Below, in pieces: positions 50,352 through 59,318 of a DNA stretch of 64,000 nt. The number at the start of each line of letters is the position of its first letter. Position 1 is the stretch's first letter. Both the position numbers and the translations under genes were made by a program. The stretch covers positions 162,803-226,802 of the forward strand of contig NZ_JABXKF010000145.1 of assembly GCF_017115165.1 (NCBI RefSeq), given 5' to 3'. This DNA is from Nostoc sp. LPT (lineage in GTDB: Bacteria > Cyanobacteriota > Cyanobacteriia > Cyanobacteriales > Nostocaceae). The notes beneath the pieces were generated by a model, which was not told where the DNA came from, searched no databases, and saw only the letters and a program-made list of their open reading frames with translations.

Positions 50352-51596
50352 TTAACGCTGTAATCTGTAGATGCGCTGCCAAAGCAGATTAGCACTAATC
50401 CTATCTCCTTGCTGTTCCTTGAGTAATGCTAAATGAGTCAATGCTGCTTCGTGACTAGGTTGTAGATAAATTGCTTTATGAAAATATTGCGCCGCCTGCT
50501 CATTGTCTCCCATTGCTTGCTGCACTTGGCCCAGAAGAACATAAGCTTCAGCATTCATTTGATTTTGATTGAGGTAATCGTTGCATAGTTGCACTGCCTC
50601 ATCTAAGCAACCTCGATTAGCAGCAGTTTTAGCTAACTCTAATAAGTCTGTGTTGAGGTTGTTTGCAGCCTCCGATTTCTGCGGAGGAACTTCTACCTTA
50701 TTCTCAATCGGAAATTGATAGCGGTTTTGTGTTGGTAACTGCGGATCGAATGTTGATTTATAATTGCTGGGAATAGTATAAGTTTTCTCAACCAAATTTT
50801 GATGGTTACTCAACTTTTTATAGGCAATTGCTGAAGATTGCCGCACTGAGACAAACTGAGTTTTCATAAGTAACGCAGCTTCAGCATGGGCGACAAACAA
50901 TAAACCCCCTTCGATTAGCAACCTTTCTAAGATGTGAATAGTTTGTTCTTTAGTGGCGCTATCAAAGTAAATCAATAAATTCCGGCAAAAAACTACATCA
51001 TAAACCTGTGTATTAACTAAAAAATGAGGATTAGCTAAGTTAGCGTTGATAAAATTTACCAGGTTTTTGACTGATTTTCGGAGATAATATCTGGAATTTC
51101 TTGATTCAAAATAGCGCTCTTGAAAGAAAAGATGATTGCCGCGAAACGAGTAATTATCGTAAATTGCTCGTTGGGCTTTTAATAAACATTGTTTGCTAAT
51201 ATCAACAGCGTCAATGTGAAATTGAGCAGATGTTAATCCTGCTTCTAAAAGGGCGATCGCAATCGAATATGGTTCTTCTCCTGTGGCACAGGGTACGCTC
51301 AAAACCCGCAGTACACCTTGGGGTTTCTTTGGCAACCATTCCGATAAAACATAATGTTTGAGAAATGCAAATGATTCTGGTTCGCGAAAAAACCAAGTTT
51401 CTGGAACAATTACACTGTCAATTAATATGTCCCATTCTTGCGGAGAATCCTGTAAATGTGCTAAATAGCTGGATATCTGTTTGATACCACAATCTGCCAT
51501 TCGTTGATAAATAGCACTAGCGATCGCACCATAACCAATTGAGTTAACGTCTAAACCAATTTTGCTTTTCAGTAAAGCTTCGATGACAGATTGCAC
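50352..51596 (-). CDS. WspC-type CheR methyltransferase with TPR tail
   Basis: 414 aa from a GTG start at 51596. The N-terminal helical and SAM-methyltransferase domains cover residues 1-270: VIVPETWFFREPESFAFL, SVPCATGEEPYSIAIALLEAG (SAM-binding) and VFCRNLLIYFDSATKEQTIH are standard CheR motifs. The C-terminal TPR repeats (about 320-410; DEAVQLCNDYLNQNQMNAEA, YFHKAIYLQPSHEAALTHLA) match WspC. It methylates glutamates on the receptors and opposes the CheB here. It starts 24 bp after the upstream cheW. Confidence 0.93.
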   Translation of the reverse strand: MQSVIEALLKSKIGLDVNSIGYGAIASAIYQRMADCGIKQISSYLAHLQDSPQEWDILIDSVIVPETWFFREPESFAFLKHYVLSEWLPKKPQGVLRVLSVPCATGEEPYSIAIALLEAGLTSAQFHIDAVDISKQCLLKAQRAIYDNYSFRGNHLFFQERYFESRNSRYYLRKSVKNLVNFINANLANPHFLVNTQVYDVVFCRNLLIYFDSATKEQTIHILERLLIEGGLLFVAHAEAALLMKTQFVSVRQSSAIAYKKLSNHQNLVEKTYTIPSNYKSTFDPQLPTQNRYQFPIENKVEVPPQKSEAANNLNTDLLELAKTAANRGCLDEAVQLCNDYLNQNQMNAEAYVLLGQVQQAMGDNEQAAQYFHKAIYLQPSHEAALTHLALLKEQQGDRISANLLWQRIYRLQR

Positions 51597-51620
51597 GATT
51601 TATGTAGTCTTCAGACCAAT

Positions 51621-52091
51621 CTAAACTGCTGTGTTTAAAATACTTTCAGGCAAGAGATTAATTTGCTCTGCCTCAGATAACAAGTACTCAATCCGGATGC
51701 ACTGAATCATACCCTTGTCATCTAAGATTATCTTGCCCAAGTATGGTGCTGCATCTATCTGAATATTAGAATCAACAAACTCGCTTTCAGACTTGTGCAA
51801 TGTTTCCACAACCTGTTGTGCCATCAAACCTAAAATATATTTAATATTATTAGACTCACAATAGTTAACTAATATAATCCGCGTACTCAAGTTATGGCTA
51901 CAAGCTTCGCCCCGCATCAACTGGCATAAATCGATGACTGGTGTAATGCGTCCGCGATAGTTAAATACACCAGCGATGTATTCTGGCTTGTGTGGCAAAG
52001 ATTTGAGCAAAACTAGCGGTACAACTTCCACAACCTCTTGAGAGGCGATCGCGTACCGCTCGTTGCCAACGTTAAACAGTAACATGAGCAT
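51621..52091 (-). CDS. WspB-type CheW adaptor
   Basis: 156 aa single CheW domain: MLLFNVGNERYAIASQEVVE, LPHKPEYIAGVFNYRGRITP and VIDLCQLMRGEACSHN, with ILVNYCESNNIKYILGLMAQ in the second half. First gene of the chemosensory cluster as transcribed. About 150 bp of spacer separates it from the cobI stop on the same strand, so it probably has its own promoter. Confidence 0.9.
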   Translation of the reverse strand: MLMLLFNVGNERYAIASQEVVEVVPLVLLKSLPHKPEYIAGVFNYRGRITPVIDLCQLMRGEACSHNLSTRIILVNYCESNNIKYILGLMAQQVVETLHKSESEFVDSNIQIDAAPYLGKIILDDKGMIQCIRIEYLLSEAEQINLLPESILNTAV

Positions 52092-52238
52092 GGATTTATC
52101 TTTGTATATTATTGACTCAAGCTACCTACTTTATTAACTGAATGTGAGTTCGACAATAGTAGAACCAGCAGCAATACGCTTGGGTTAAGAAAAATTTATC
52201 TGTTAAGGCGAGTTTTTTCAGGCAATCACATAGCAGTC

Positions 52239-52949
52239 CTATAGTCGATTTTTGGTGGGAATTACAATCATTGCGAAATAAGGTACTTCTGCGGGGTCAA
52301 CTTCATCCAAGGGTATAATACGTTGCTGTGTCATTGTTGCTCGCTCAATATATCTTGCCCGCGATGCTAGCCCTAATTTATGCAGAATGTCCCGGACTTT
52401 GGTAAAGTGACGACCTAGTTTCATAATTGCTGCTGCATCGGTCATCAACAGTTGTGTAGTCAGTTCTTCTGCTGGCAGTGGGGCAGGCAGAACTGTGAGA
52501 ATATCATTGTAGTAGGTAAAAGGTACACCCAAGGCGACTGGACAAGCCATCAGTGAAGAAACTCCAGGGACAACTTCTGTTTGGTACTCGTCACATAACC
52601 GCGTGAACAGGTACATAAAGGAGCCATAGAAAAAGGGGTCACCTTCACATAGAACCACAACATCTCGACCTGCCGCTAAATGGTCGGCGATTGGTTCAAT
52701 TTCCTGGTCATAAATAGACTTTGCCTTTTCTGGTTCCAAAGCGCGGGGGAGGTGAAATAGCACCTCGATTTGATTGCCAGGAAGATACTGCGCGACGATC
52801 GCTCTAGCAATACTTTCTTTATCTGTGGCTGATTGATAAGCTACCACAGGAGCAGCACGTAATAGCCGCAGCGCTTTCAGAGTCAATAGTTCGGGATCGC
52901 CTGGGCCGACACCAATTCCATAAAGACGACCTTTGGGTTTGATATTCAT
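52239..52949 (-). CDS. cobI: Precorrin-2 C20-methyltransferase CobI/CbiL
   Basis: 236 aa. SAM-dependent tetrapyrrole methylase that methylates C20 of precorrin-2 in cobalamin synthesis. Signatures: RLYGIGVGPGDPELLTLKAL, VVLCEGDPFFYGSFMYLF, VVPGVSSLMACPVALGVP and the C-terminal RARYIERATM. Its ATG overlaps the cobH stop by 4 bp (ATGA), which implies translational coupling. Last gene of cobG-cobH-cobI. Confidence 0.94.
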   Translation of the reverse strand: MNIKPKGRLYGIGVGPGDPELLTLKALRLLRAAPVVAYQSATDKESIARAIVAQYLPGNQIEVLFHLPRALEPEKAKSIYDQEIEPIADHLAAGRDVVVLCEGDPFFYGSFMYLFTRLCDEYQTEVVPGVSSLMACPVALGVPFTYYNDILTVLPAPLPAEELTTQLLMTDAAAIMKLGRHFTKVRDILHKLGLASRARYIERATMTQQRIIPLDEVDPAEVPYFAMIVIPTKNRL

Positions 52950-53572
52950 TCTTCCTCCGTTGCCAAAGCGTTAACTGCTGCTGCCGCGATCGCACTTCCA
53001 CCGCGCCGACCGTGTAAGGTTAAAAATGGTACATTCCTGCTGTCTGCTGCCAATGCGGCTTTCGACTCTGCTGCACCGACAAACCCCACTGGAAAGCCCA
53101 AGATAATCGCAGGTTTGGGCGCTCCTGCATCGAGCATTTCTAACAATCTGAACAGGGCGGTGGGCGCATTGCCAATTGCGATTACTGAGCTTTCTATGTG
53201 CGATCGCCATAATTCAAGAGCTGCCGCCGATCTTGTAGTACCCATACTCTGGGCAAGTTCTGGCACTTCTGGCTCGTTGAGGGTACAGATAACTTGATTG
53301 TTTGCAGACAACCGTCGTCTGGTAACGCCATCGGCAACCATTCGGCAATCGCACAGAATTGGCGCTCCTGCTGCCAGTGCTGCCCTGGCAGATTGTACTG
53401 CTGTTGGTGAATATCCCAAGTCTGTGACAATATCCGTCATTCCACAGGCATGAATGAGACGTACAGCAACTTTTGCTACATCTGTTGGCAACACATCTAA
53501 GTTCGCTTCTGACCGGATAATTGCAAAGGAATTACGGTAAATTTCGTTGGCATCTCGGATATAGTTGGGCAT
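52946..53572 (-). CDS. cobH: Precorrin-8X methylmutase CobH/CbiC
   Basis: 208 aa. Moves a methyl group from C11 to C12 to form hydrogenobyrinic (or cobyrinic) acid. The catalytic His is in AVRLIHACGMTDIV; ILCDCRMVADGVTRRRL, VIAIGNAPTALFRLLEML and IILGFPVGFVGAAESK are diagnostic. Length is normal. It lies 48 bp after cobG and overlaps cobI by 4 bp. Confidence 0.95.
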   Translation of the reverse strand: MPNYIRDANEIYRNSFAIIRSEANLDVLPTDVAKVAVRLIHACGMTDIVTDLGYSPTAVQSARAALAAGAPILCDCRMVADGVTRRRLSANNQVICTLNEPEVPELAQSMGTTRSAAALELWRSHIESSVIAIGNAPTALFRLLEMLDAGAPKPAIILGFPVGFVGAAESKAALAADSRNVPFLTLHGRRGGSAIAAAAVNALATEEE

Positions 53573-53620
53573 TAAATTTGGGATTTTAAATTTTGGATTG
53601 ACATATAAAAATCGAAAGGC

Positions 53621-55186
53621 TCAGATTGCCCACTTTTCTGAAAAGGTGGCAATCTTGTTGTTCGCAATTGATTGAGGGATTATATTAAATAATTGCTGTA
53701 ATTGTGCCAGTGCAAATCGATTAGCAAATTCCCCAAAGGACTCATCAGAATTTAAGCGTTGAATTTTATATACACATAGCATCCGCTCTATTAATGCAGG
53801 TAGTTCGGCAAAAGTTACATATTGATATAGTTCACGTCCGAATTTCTGATTGCTGTCACCAACATAAACGTGATAGCCTTCCACAATTCTATTTTCAGCC
53901 TCAATGCTAACGCCGAGGAGAGTAATATCACTTTTGCTGTGCTGGGCACAAGATTTTTCGCAGCCGCTAAAGTGGATATTAACTGGGTAATCTAGAGTAA
54001 TGCGAGTTTCAAGATACCCTGCCAATGCCAACGCATGACTTTTGGTATCGGTAGCAGAAGCGGCGCAACCCTTTTTTCCAGAACAGGCAACTAATCCACC
54101 CTTGATGTTGGTTGCAGAGGAATCTAATCCTAATAAAGCAATTTCACTTTGGACATCAGCAACCCATTGCTGAGGAATATCTGTAAGGAGCAAATTTTGC
54201 CAAGGGGTTAGCCTGATTCCACTACCGTATTTTGCTGCTAAATCTGCTACACCCCGCATCTGTCTACTCTCTAATCGGCCAAGAGGCAAGACGACACCAA
54301 TGTAAAATAAGCCTTGCTGACGTTGGGGATGGATGCCAATATGGTGATATTTCTCTCCTTTGCCTTGCTGGGGGAGTAGGTCTTTTCTTGTTTCACTATA
54401 CAAAAGAGAAAAAGGTAGACGCTGTTGAACTTCCTGGAGATAATTTTCATAACCCAAAGTATTCAATAACTCTCTCAAACGTAGCCGCCGTTTACTTGTA
54501 GTATGACTATAAGCTAGATAGACATTTGCCAAAGCTGCCAAGACGGGCAAACATTCCTCTGGTGCTAACAAAACTCCCGTATCGCTGGGCGGTTGACCCT
54601 TCTCGCCGACACTGAGATAGAGGCGAAAGTAAACATTATCGTTAAGTAAGACAGCGGCAAAAGCGATATCATTCAAGCGATCGCCCACCTGAATTATCCC
54701 ACCACCATCAAAGCAAACGCTAAATTTGGCCGACAGTCCCGAAAGCGCCGGATGTGCTGCAATATAATCATCCCAACCTTGGACAAAAGGGCGAGTGTCG
54801 ATTAATTCTAGCGGGTCGATACCAGCAGTTGGACTGGTCATAATATTGCGGATTTGGTCTACAACAGTATTGTCAGAACCCAATCCCATATTTTGTAGGT
54901 ACTTCAAAACCTCAGCATTTATCCCCGTGCGGATTTCACGAACTTGCAGGTTAGCTCGATTAGTCACATCTATATAACCGCCCCCGTGCTGTTCTGCTAT
55001 ATCTGCGATCGCACGGCACTGCTGACTACTAATAATTCCACCTGGTATTCTAACGCGAGATAATATACCATCTGCGGCGGGAGTAGCATAAAACAAGCCA
55101 GGACAAGTGGCAAATCCAGAAACCAAACTTAGAACTCCTTCCCCGTGCAACGCAGGGAGTAGACGGTGAGTGTGTCTTGAGGACAT
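53621..55186 (-). CDS. cobG: Precorrin-3B synthase CobG
   Basis: The ATG at 55186 gives 521 aa; the upstream ATG at 55201 lies inside the riboswitch and is unlikely. CobG is a sulfite-reductase-like enzyme with [4Fe-4S] that hydroxylates precorrin-3A, the O2-dependent step of ring contraction. Two ferredoxin-like halves are visible (PGLFYATPAADGILSRVRIP, LGRLESRQMRGVADLAAKYG). Cluster Cys residues are in ACSGKKGCAASATDTK and HFSGCEKSCAQHSKSD. Regulated by the cobalamin riboswitch in its leader. First gene of the operon. Confidence 0.9.
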   Translation of the reverse strand: MSSRHTHRLLPALHGEGVLSLVSGFATCPGLFYATPAADGILSRVRIPGGIISSQQCRAIADIAEQHGGGYIDVTNRANLQVREIRTGINAEVLKYLQNMGLGSDNTVVDQIRNIMTSPTAGIDPLELIDTRPFVQGWDDYIAAHPALSGLSAKFSVCFDGGGIIQVGDRLNDIAFAAVLLNDNVYFRLYLSVGEKGQPPSDTGVLLAPEECLPVLAALANVYLAYSHTTSKRRLRLRELLNTLGYENYLQEVQQRLPFSLLYSETRKDLLPQQGKGEKYHHIGIHPQRQQGLFYIGVVLPLGRLESRQMRGVADLAAKYGSGIRLTPWQNLLLTDIPQQWVADVQSEIALLGLDSSATNIKGGLVACSGKKGCAASATDTKSHALALAGYLETRITLDYPVNIHFSGCEKSCAQHSKSDITLLGVSIEAENRIVEGYHVYVGDSNQKFGRELYQYVTFAELPALIERMLCVYKIQRLNSDESFGEFANRFALAQLQQLFNIIPQSIANNKIATFSEKWAI

Positions 55187-55187
55187 C

Positions 55188-55271
55188 CTGAGAGTTGGCA
55201 TTCTGACTTAGGCGATCCCATCACAGCTGCGGCACAGTCCCGGAATTTCACCGGAGTTTCCCAACTCTCAG
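55188..55271 (-). promoter_or_regulatory. Compact cobalamin riboswitch upstream of cobG
   Basis: On the minus strand the RNA contains GGGAAACTCCGGTGAAATTC, then GGGACTGTGCCGC and AGCTGTGATGGG, the conserved B12-riboswitch core, followed by AAGTCAGAATGCC. Its ends form an 11-bp P1 helix: 55261-55271 pairs with 55188-55198. The whole element is only about 84 nt, short because peripheral stems are small or absent. The cobG ATG begins two bases after P1, so ligand binding would block translation start. Confidence 0.88.
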
Positions 55272-55430
55272 TTTTAGTAATTTAGACTTTGTTTAGGTTA
55301 TAGATTTCAACCAGACATCATCCAGATAATCATCTTACCATTACTATAGCCAGAAATTTTAACTGAGCTTATCCACTACCGATCGAAAGATATAGCTCTT
55401 GAAGCTAGTCTATAAATTGAATTTAGTCAT

Positions 55431-55459
55431 GGCTCAGGCAGGAATGCTTGAGCCTTTTT
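55431..55459 (+). terminator. Terminator-like hairpin, plus orientation
   Basis: GGCTCAGGCA pairs with TGCTTGAGCC (one G-U pair) around GGAA, followed by TTTTT. The T-run faces the plus strand, where no gene is recognised upstream. It may end an antisense or leader RNA. Confidence 0.55.
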
Positions 55460-55484
55460 GCTGCTAAACTTGCTTTAGAAAAAG

Positions 55485-56852
55485 TTAGGCGATCGCCGCT
55501 TCACGAGTAGCAACTTTGCTAAACTGATTTACTGGACGAGGTAAACCGAGATTCTCGCGCAGGGTTCGTGCTTCATACTCTGTACGGAACAGACCCCGAC
55601 GTTGCAATTCAGGAATTACCAAGTCTACAAACTCATCCAATCCTCCAGGCAACCAGGGCGGCATGATATTAAAGCCATCTGCCCCGCCATTGACAAACCA
55701 ATCTTCTAGCTGATCGGCAATTTGTTCTGGTGTGCCCAGAATCTGACGATGCCCACGCGCTCCAGCTATCGACAAATACAGTTGTCGAATCGTTAAATTC
55801 TCTCTCTTAGCTAGGTCAATCAGAAGTTGCTGACGGCTTTTACCCCCGTTAGTCTCTGGTAGCTCCGGCAACGGCCCGTCCAATGGATAGCCGGATAGGT
55901 CAAATCCACCGATCATTGAGCCAAGCAAATTTAAGCCGACCACCGGATCGATCAACTCCTGAATTCGATCAAATTTGTCCTTAGCTTCTTGCTCGGTTTT
56001 GCCGATAACAGGGAATACACCTGGCATAATCTTGAGATGGTCAGGTGAGCGCCCGTATTGAGCCAGTCTCCCCTTCACATCTGCATAGAATGCCTGAGCT
56101 TCTGCCAAGGTCTGCTGGGCAGTAAAAATTACCTCCGCCGTTTGTGCAGCAAGATCCTTACCATCCTCGGAAGATCCAGCTTGAATGATCACCGGATAAC
56201 CCTGGATGGGACGCGCCACATTTAGCGGGCCGCGTACTGAAAAATGTTCGCCTTTGTGGTTGGGAACATGCAGTTTATTTGGATCGAAGTAAATACCCGA
56301 TTCCTTGTCATGTAAGAAGGCATCGTCCTCCCAACTATCCCAAAGCTTGGTGACGACATCCACAAACTCTTTGGCACGCTGATAACGTAGGGTATGCTCC
56401 ATGTGCTTTTCCCGATTGAAGTTTAGCGCTTCAGCTTCAGTAGCAGAAGTCACGAGATTCCAGCCGGCACGACCGCCACTGAGATAATCCAGTGATGCAA
56501 ACTTGCGGGCGAGGTGATAAGGCTCGTTGTAGGTGGTCGATACTGTCGCCGTCAAACCAATGTTTTCCGTCACCACAGACAGAGCTGACAACAGGGTGAG
56601 AGGTTCAAAGTGGACGAGTTTACCATTGCGGCTCAAAAGGTCGGCGCTTTGATTGCGATCGCGCACAGCCACACCGTCTGCAAAGAAGATCATGTCAAAT
56701 TTGCCGCGTTCTGCCGTCTGTGCCAGCCTTTTATAATGCTGAAAGTTCAAACCAGCATTAGCCTGTGCTTCGGGGTGTCGCCATGATGCTACATGATGGC
56801 CAGTGCTGGGCAAGAATGCACCTAGTCTAAGTTGAGGTTTTTTCGTACTCAT
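55485..56852 (-). CDS. NtaA/SnaA/DszA-type FMN-dependent monooxygenase
   Basis: 455 aa, luciferase-like two-component flavin monooxygenase that needs FMNH2 from a separate reductase. Signatures: LRLGAFLPSTGHHVASWRHP, FDMIFFADGVAVRDRN, YHLARKFASLDYLSGGRAGW-like stretch, VTSATEAEALNFN, and PVIIQAGSSEDGKDLAAQTA. C-terminal GADGFNIMPPWLPGGLDEFV is typical. Neighbouring ssuD and ssuA genes suggest a role in desulfurising organosulfur compounds. 146 bp of spacer separates it from ssuD. Confidence 0.88.
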   Translation of the reverse strand: MSTKKPQLRLGAFLPSTGHHVASWRHPEAQANAGLNFQHYKRLAQTAERGKFDMIFFADGVAVRDRNQSADLLSRNGKLVHFEPLTLLSALSVVTENIGLTATVSTTYNEPYHLARKFASLDYLSGGRAGWNLVTSATEAEALNFNREKHMEHTLRYQRAKEFVDVVTKLWDSWEDDAFLHDKESGIYFDPNKLHVPNHKGEHFSVRGPLNVARPIQGYPVIIQAGSSEDGKDLAAQTAEVIFTAQQTLAEAQAFYADVKGRLAQYGRSPDHLKIMPGVFPVIGKTEQEAKDKFDRIQELIDPVVGLNLLGSMIGGFDLSGYPLDGPLPELPETNGGKSRQQLLIDLAKRENLTIRQLYLSIAGARGHRQILGTPEQIADQLEDWFVNGGADGFNIMPPWLPGGLDEFVDLVIPELQRRGLFRTEYEARTLRENLGLPRPVNQFSKVATREAAIA

Positions 56853-56998
56853 GCTTTTTTCTGTAAAATCATAATGTTTTTAAACGCAAAGGCACGCAAA
56901 GTAAGCGCAGAGGAACGCAGAGTTTTGCCGAATTTATGCAATGTTGTACTAAGGTGTCATGAGTTAAATACACGCTAGTTTTTTGAATTTTGAATTGC

Positions 56999-58135
56999 TT
57001 ACACAGGTTGGGGTTTGAGTAAATCTGTTTTGGTAACAAATTCACTGAATGTACTTGCAACTTGCTGCGGTAATGCGATCGCTGGAGTTTGCACTGGTAA
57101 GCGAGGAAACAGTAATTCTGCGACTCGATAGGCTTCTTCGAGATGGGGATACCCTGAGAAAACGAAGGTATCAATTCCTAAATCGGTATATTCCAACATT
57201 CGCGCTGCAACTGTCTCTGGATCTCCAACTAAGGCAGTCCCAGCGCCCCCACGCACTAAGCCAACACCTGCCCATAAGTTGGGGCTAATTTCTAAGTTTT
57301 TGCGATTACCTTTATGCAGTTGGGCCATGCGGCGTTGTCCTTCTGATTCCGAATCAGCAAACCGCCGATGTGCAGCTGCTATGGTTTCATCATCCACATA
57401 CTGAATCAGTTCATTAGCTGCATCCCAAGCTTTTTGCGTAGTTTCGCGGACTATGACGTGCATCCGAATCCCAAAGCGGACTGTTCTACCTTGTTCTGCT
57501 GCTAATCGGCGTACTTTTGTAATCTTTTGAGCAACTCGATCTGGTGGTTCACCCCAAGTTAAATACACATCAATGTGTTTGGCAGCAACTTGGAGAGCAG
57601 CATCTGAAGAACCACCAAAATATAAGGTGGGATAAGGCTTTTGTATGGGAGGAAATTGAAGTTTTGCGCCTTGAACTTGCAAGTGGCGACCACTATAGTT
57701 TACTTCTTCACCTTGCATGAGCGATCGCCAAATTGTCAAAAACTCATCCGTGAGTTCATAACGCTGATCGTGATCTAAGAAAATCCCATCTTTTGCAAGT
57801 TCTTTTGTGTCGCCACCAGTGACAACATTCAGAATAATTCGACCATTAGAAATCTGGTCAAAAGTAGCAGCCATTCTAACTGCCAAAGAAGGCGACATAA
57901 TTGCCGGACGAAAGGCTACAAGAAACCGTAAGCGTTCTGTAACTGAAATTAACGAAGTAGCTACAATCCAAGTATCTTGTTTTTGTCCAGTACCAATCAA
58001 CATCCCGCCATAGCCCAATTTATCAACAGCTTGGGCGATTTGCTGCATATAGGGATAAGTGGCTGGTCGCCTGCCGATTGTAGTACCTAAATAACGCTCA
58101 TCTCCCTGTGTCGGCAAATACCAAAAAACTTCCAT
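56999..58135 (-). CDS. ssuD: SsuD-type alkanesulfonate monooxygenase
   Basis: 378 aa. Splits C1-C14 alkanesulfonates to aldehyde and sulfite with FMNH2 and O2. Signatures: MEVFWYLPTQGDERYLGTTI, LVAFRPAIMSPSLAVRMAAT, GRIILNVVTGGDTKELAKDG, LYFGGSSDAALQVAAKHIDVYLTW-type block, and TFVFSGYPHLEEAYRVAEL. Length matches E. coli SsuD. It is 17 bp downstream of ssuA. No ssuB, ssuC or reductase (ssuE) gene is in the window. Sulfur-starvation control is probable but no operator was identified. Confidence 0.92.
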   Translation of the reverse strand: MEVFWYLPTQGDERYLGTTIGRRPATYPYMQQIAQAVDKLGYGGMLIGTGQKQDTWIVATSLISVTERLRFLVAFRPAIMSPSLAVRMAATFDQISNGRIILNVVTGGDTKELAKDGIFLDHDQRYELTDEFLTIWRSLMQGEEVNYSGRHLQVQGAKLQFPPIQKPYPTLYFGGSSDAALQVAAKHIDVYLTWGEPPDRVAQKITKVRRLAAEQGRTVRFGIRMHVIVRETTQKAWDAANELIQYVDDETIAAAHRRFADSESEGQRRMAQLHKGNRKNLEISPNLWAGVGLVRGGAGTALVGDPETVAARMLEYTDLGIDTFVFSGYPHLEEAYRVAELLFPRLPVQTPAIALPQQVASTFSEFVTKTDLLKPQPV

Positions 58136-58152
58136 TTTCCTATCTCCTGGCG

Positions 58153-59199
58153 CTATTTCTGGCTAATGGTTTCCGGTGTGATGGCTGCATATTGTTCGCT
58201 AGTCAGCATCGCTTCTTTAATATTAATTGGCTTAGGTATCACTTTTTCTTTGGCAAACAAATCTGCAATCTTCTGTTGCTTTTCCATTATTTCAGGTGTA
58301 ATTGGTCTTAAACCGTAAGTTCGCCTTTCAACCATTGTTGTTAAAATATCTTCATCAATTTTGAGATGAGGAATAGTCAGTTTTACAACCTCCGATCGGT
58401 TTTTCTCACTCCATTTACCTGTGTTATCTATCTCCTCAAGAACCAATCGCACTAATTTCGGGTTTTCTGTGGCAAATTTTCGCGCAGCCATATAATATCC
58501 GCCTTGAGTAGAAATGCCACTAGCATCTCGTAAAACACGAGCATTGGCCTTTTTTTGGGCCACGGCTAAATAAGGGTCCCAAGTTACCCAAGCATCTATT
58601 TTGCCTTGAATAAAAGCATCACGGGCTTCTGAAGGAGGGAGGCTAATAGCTTGAATATCACTATATTTCAAACCAGCCTCTTCCAAAGCTTTTATTAATA
58701 AGTAATGGGAAGCAGAACCCTTTTGAAAAACTACTTTTTTACCTTTGAGATCAGCTAAAGTCCGAATCGATGAATTATTTTGGACGATAATTCCGCTTCC
58801 TTTACCAGTACTGGGTTTATTACTAGCAACATAAACTAAAGATGTACCAGCTGCTTGGGCAAATATCGGGGGAGTCTCGCCTACAGAGCCAATATCAACC
58901 CTACCCACATTCATCGCTTCCATCAGTTGTGGCCCGGCGGCAAATTGCGCCCATTCTACAGAAATATCTAAAGGCTTGAGACGTTTTTCGATCAATCCTT
59001 TAAGTCTGACAATATCCCCAGAACTTTGATATCCCATTCGGACAACTTTGGTTTTCAAACCAGTAGTTTGATTTTCTGAATTTGGGGTTTGGACTGAGCA
59101 ACTGATTAAGGTTGTTGAGATTGTTAATAATCCAGGTAAAAGGAATAGTGAAAAACGTTGGAAAATCTTAACTCGTGGCTGTTTGAAGGTGGTAATCAT
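58153..59199 (-). CDS. ssuA: SsuA-type sulfonate-binding lipoprotein
   Basis: 348 aa periplasmic binding protein for an ABC importer. The N-terminus FSLFLLPGLLTISTTLISC has a lipobox (LISC), so a lipid-anchored form is likely. The mature domain shows VRMGYQSSGDIVRLKGLIEK, VGRVDIGSVGETPPIFAQAA, LKGKKVVFQKGSASHYLLIK and IDAWVTWDPYLAVAQKKA, characteristic of aliphatic sulfonate-binding SsuA. The permease and ATPase genes are absent here and must lie elsewhere. First gene of the ssuA-ssuD group. Confidence 0.9.
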   Translation of the reverse strand: MITTFKQPRVKIFQRFSLFLLPGLLTISTTLISCSVQTPNSENQTTGLKTKVVRMGYQSSGDIVRLKGLIEKRLKPLDISVEWAQFAAGPQLMEAMNVGRVDIGSVGETPPIFAQAAGTSLVYVASNKPSTGKGSGIIVQNNSSIRTLADLKGKKVVFQKGSASHYLLIKALEEAGLKYSDIQAISLPPSEARDAFIQGKIDAWVTWDPYLAVAQKKANARVLRDASGISTQGGYYMAARKFATENPKLVRLVLEEIDNTGKWSEKNRSEVVKLTIPHLKIDEDILTTMVERRTYGLRPITPEIMEKQQKIADLFAKEKVIPKPINIKEAMLTSEQYAAITPETISQK

Positions 59200-59265
59200 G
59201 GACGTGATACTTTGTTTTTTATTTGCTTTTGACTTATTTGGCTAATATTGGTCTATGTTCAGTCG

Positions 59266-59291
59266 TAGAGGCGCACATGTGTGCGCCTCTA
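59266..59291. repeat. Perfect 12-bp palindromic repeat
   Basis: TAGAGGCGCACA and its exact mirror flank a 2-base centre. This TAGAG...CTCTA type is a common dispersed palindrome in Nostoc intergenic DNA. No T-run follows on the minus strand. Confidence 0.7.
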
Positions 59292-59318
59292 GTGTTGTAT
59301 TGCTTCTAATCTAAAGAT

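Noticed and set aside
53621..55201. cobG start at 55201
   Set aside because: That ATG is inside the riboswitch core (GTCAGAATGCC), so the ATG at 55186 is preferred.
56869..57174. 101-codon minus frame between ssuD and the NtaA-type gene
   Set aside because: Overlaps the ssuD 3' end in another frame and has no family features.
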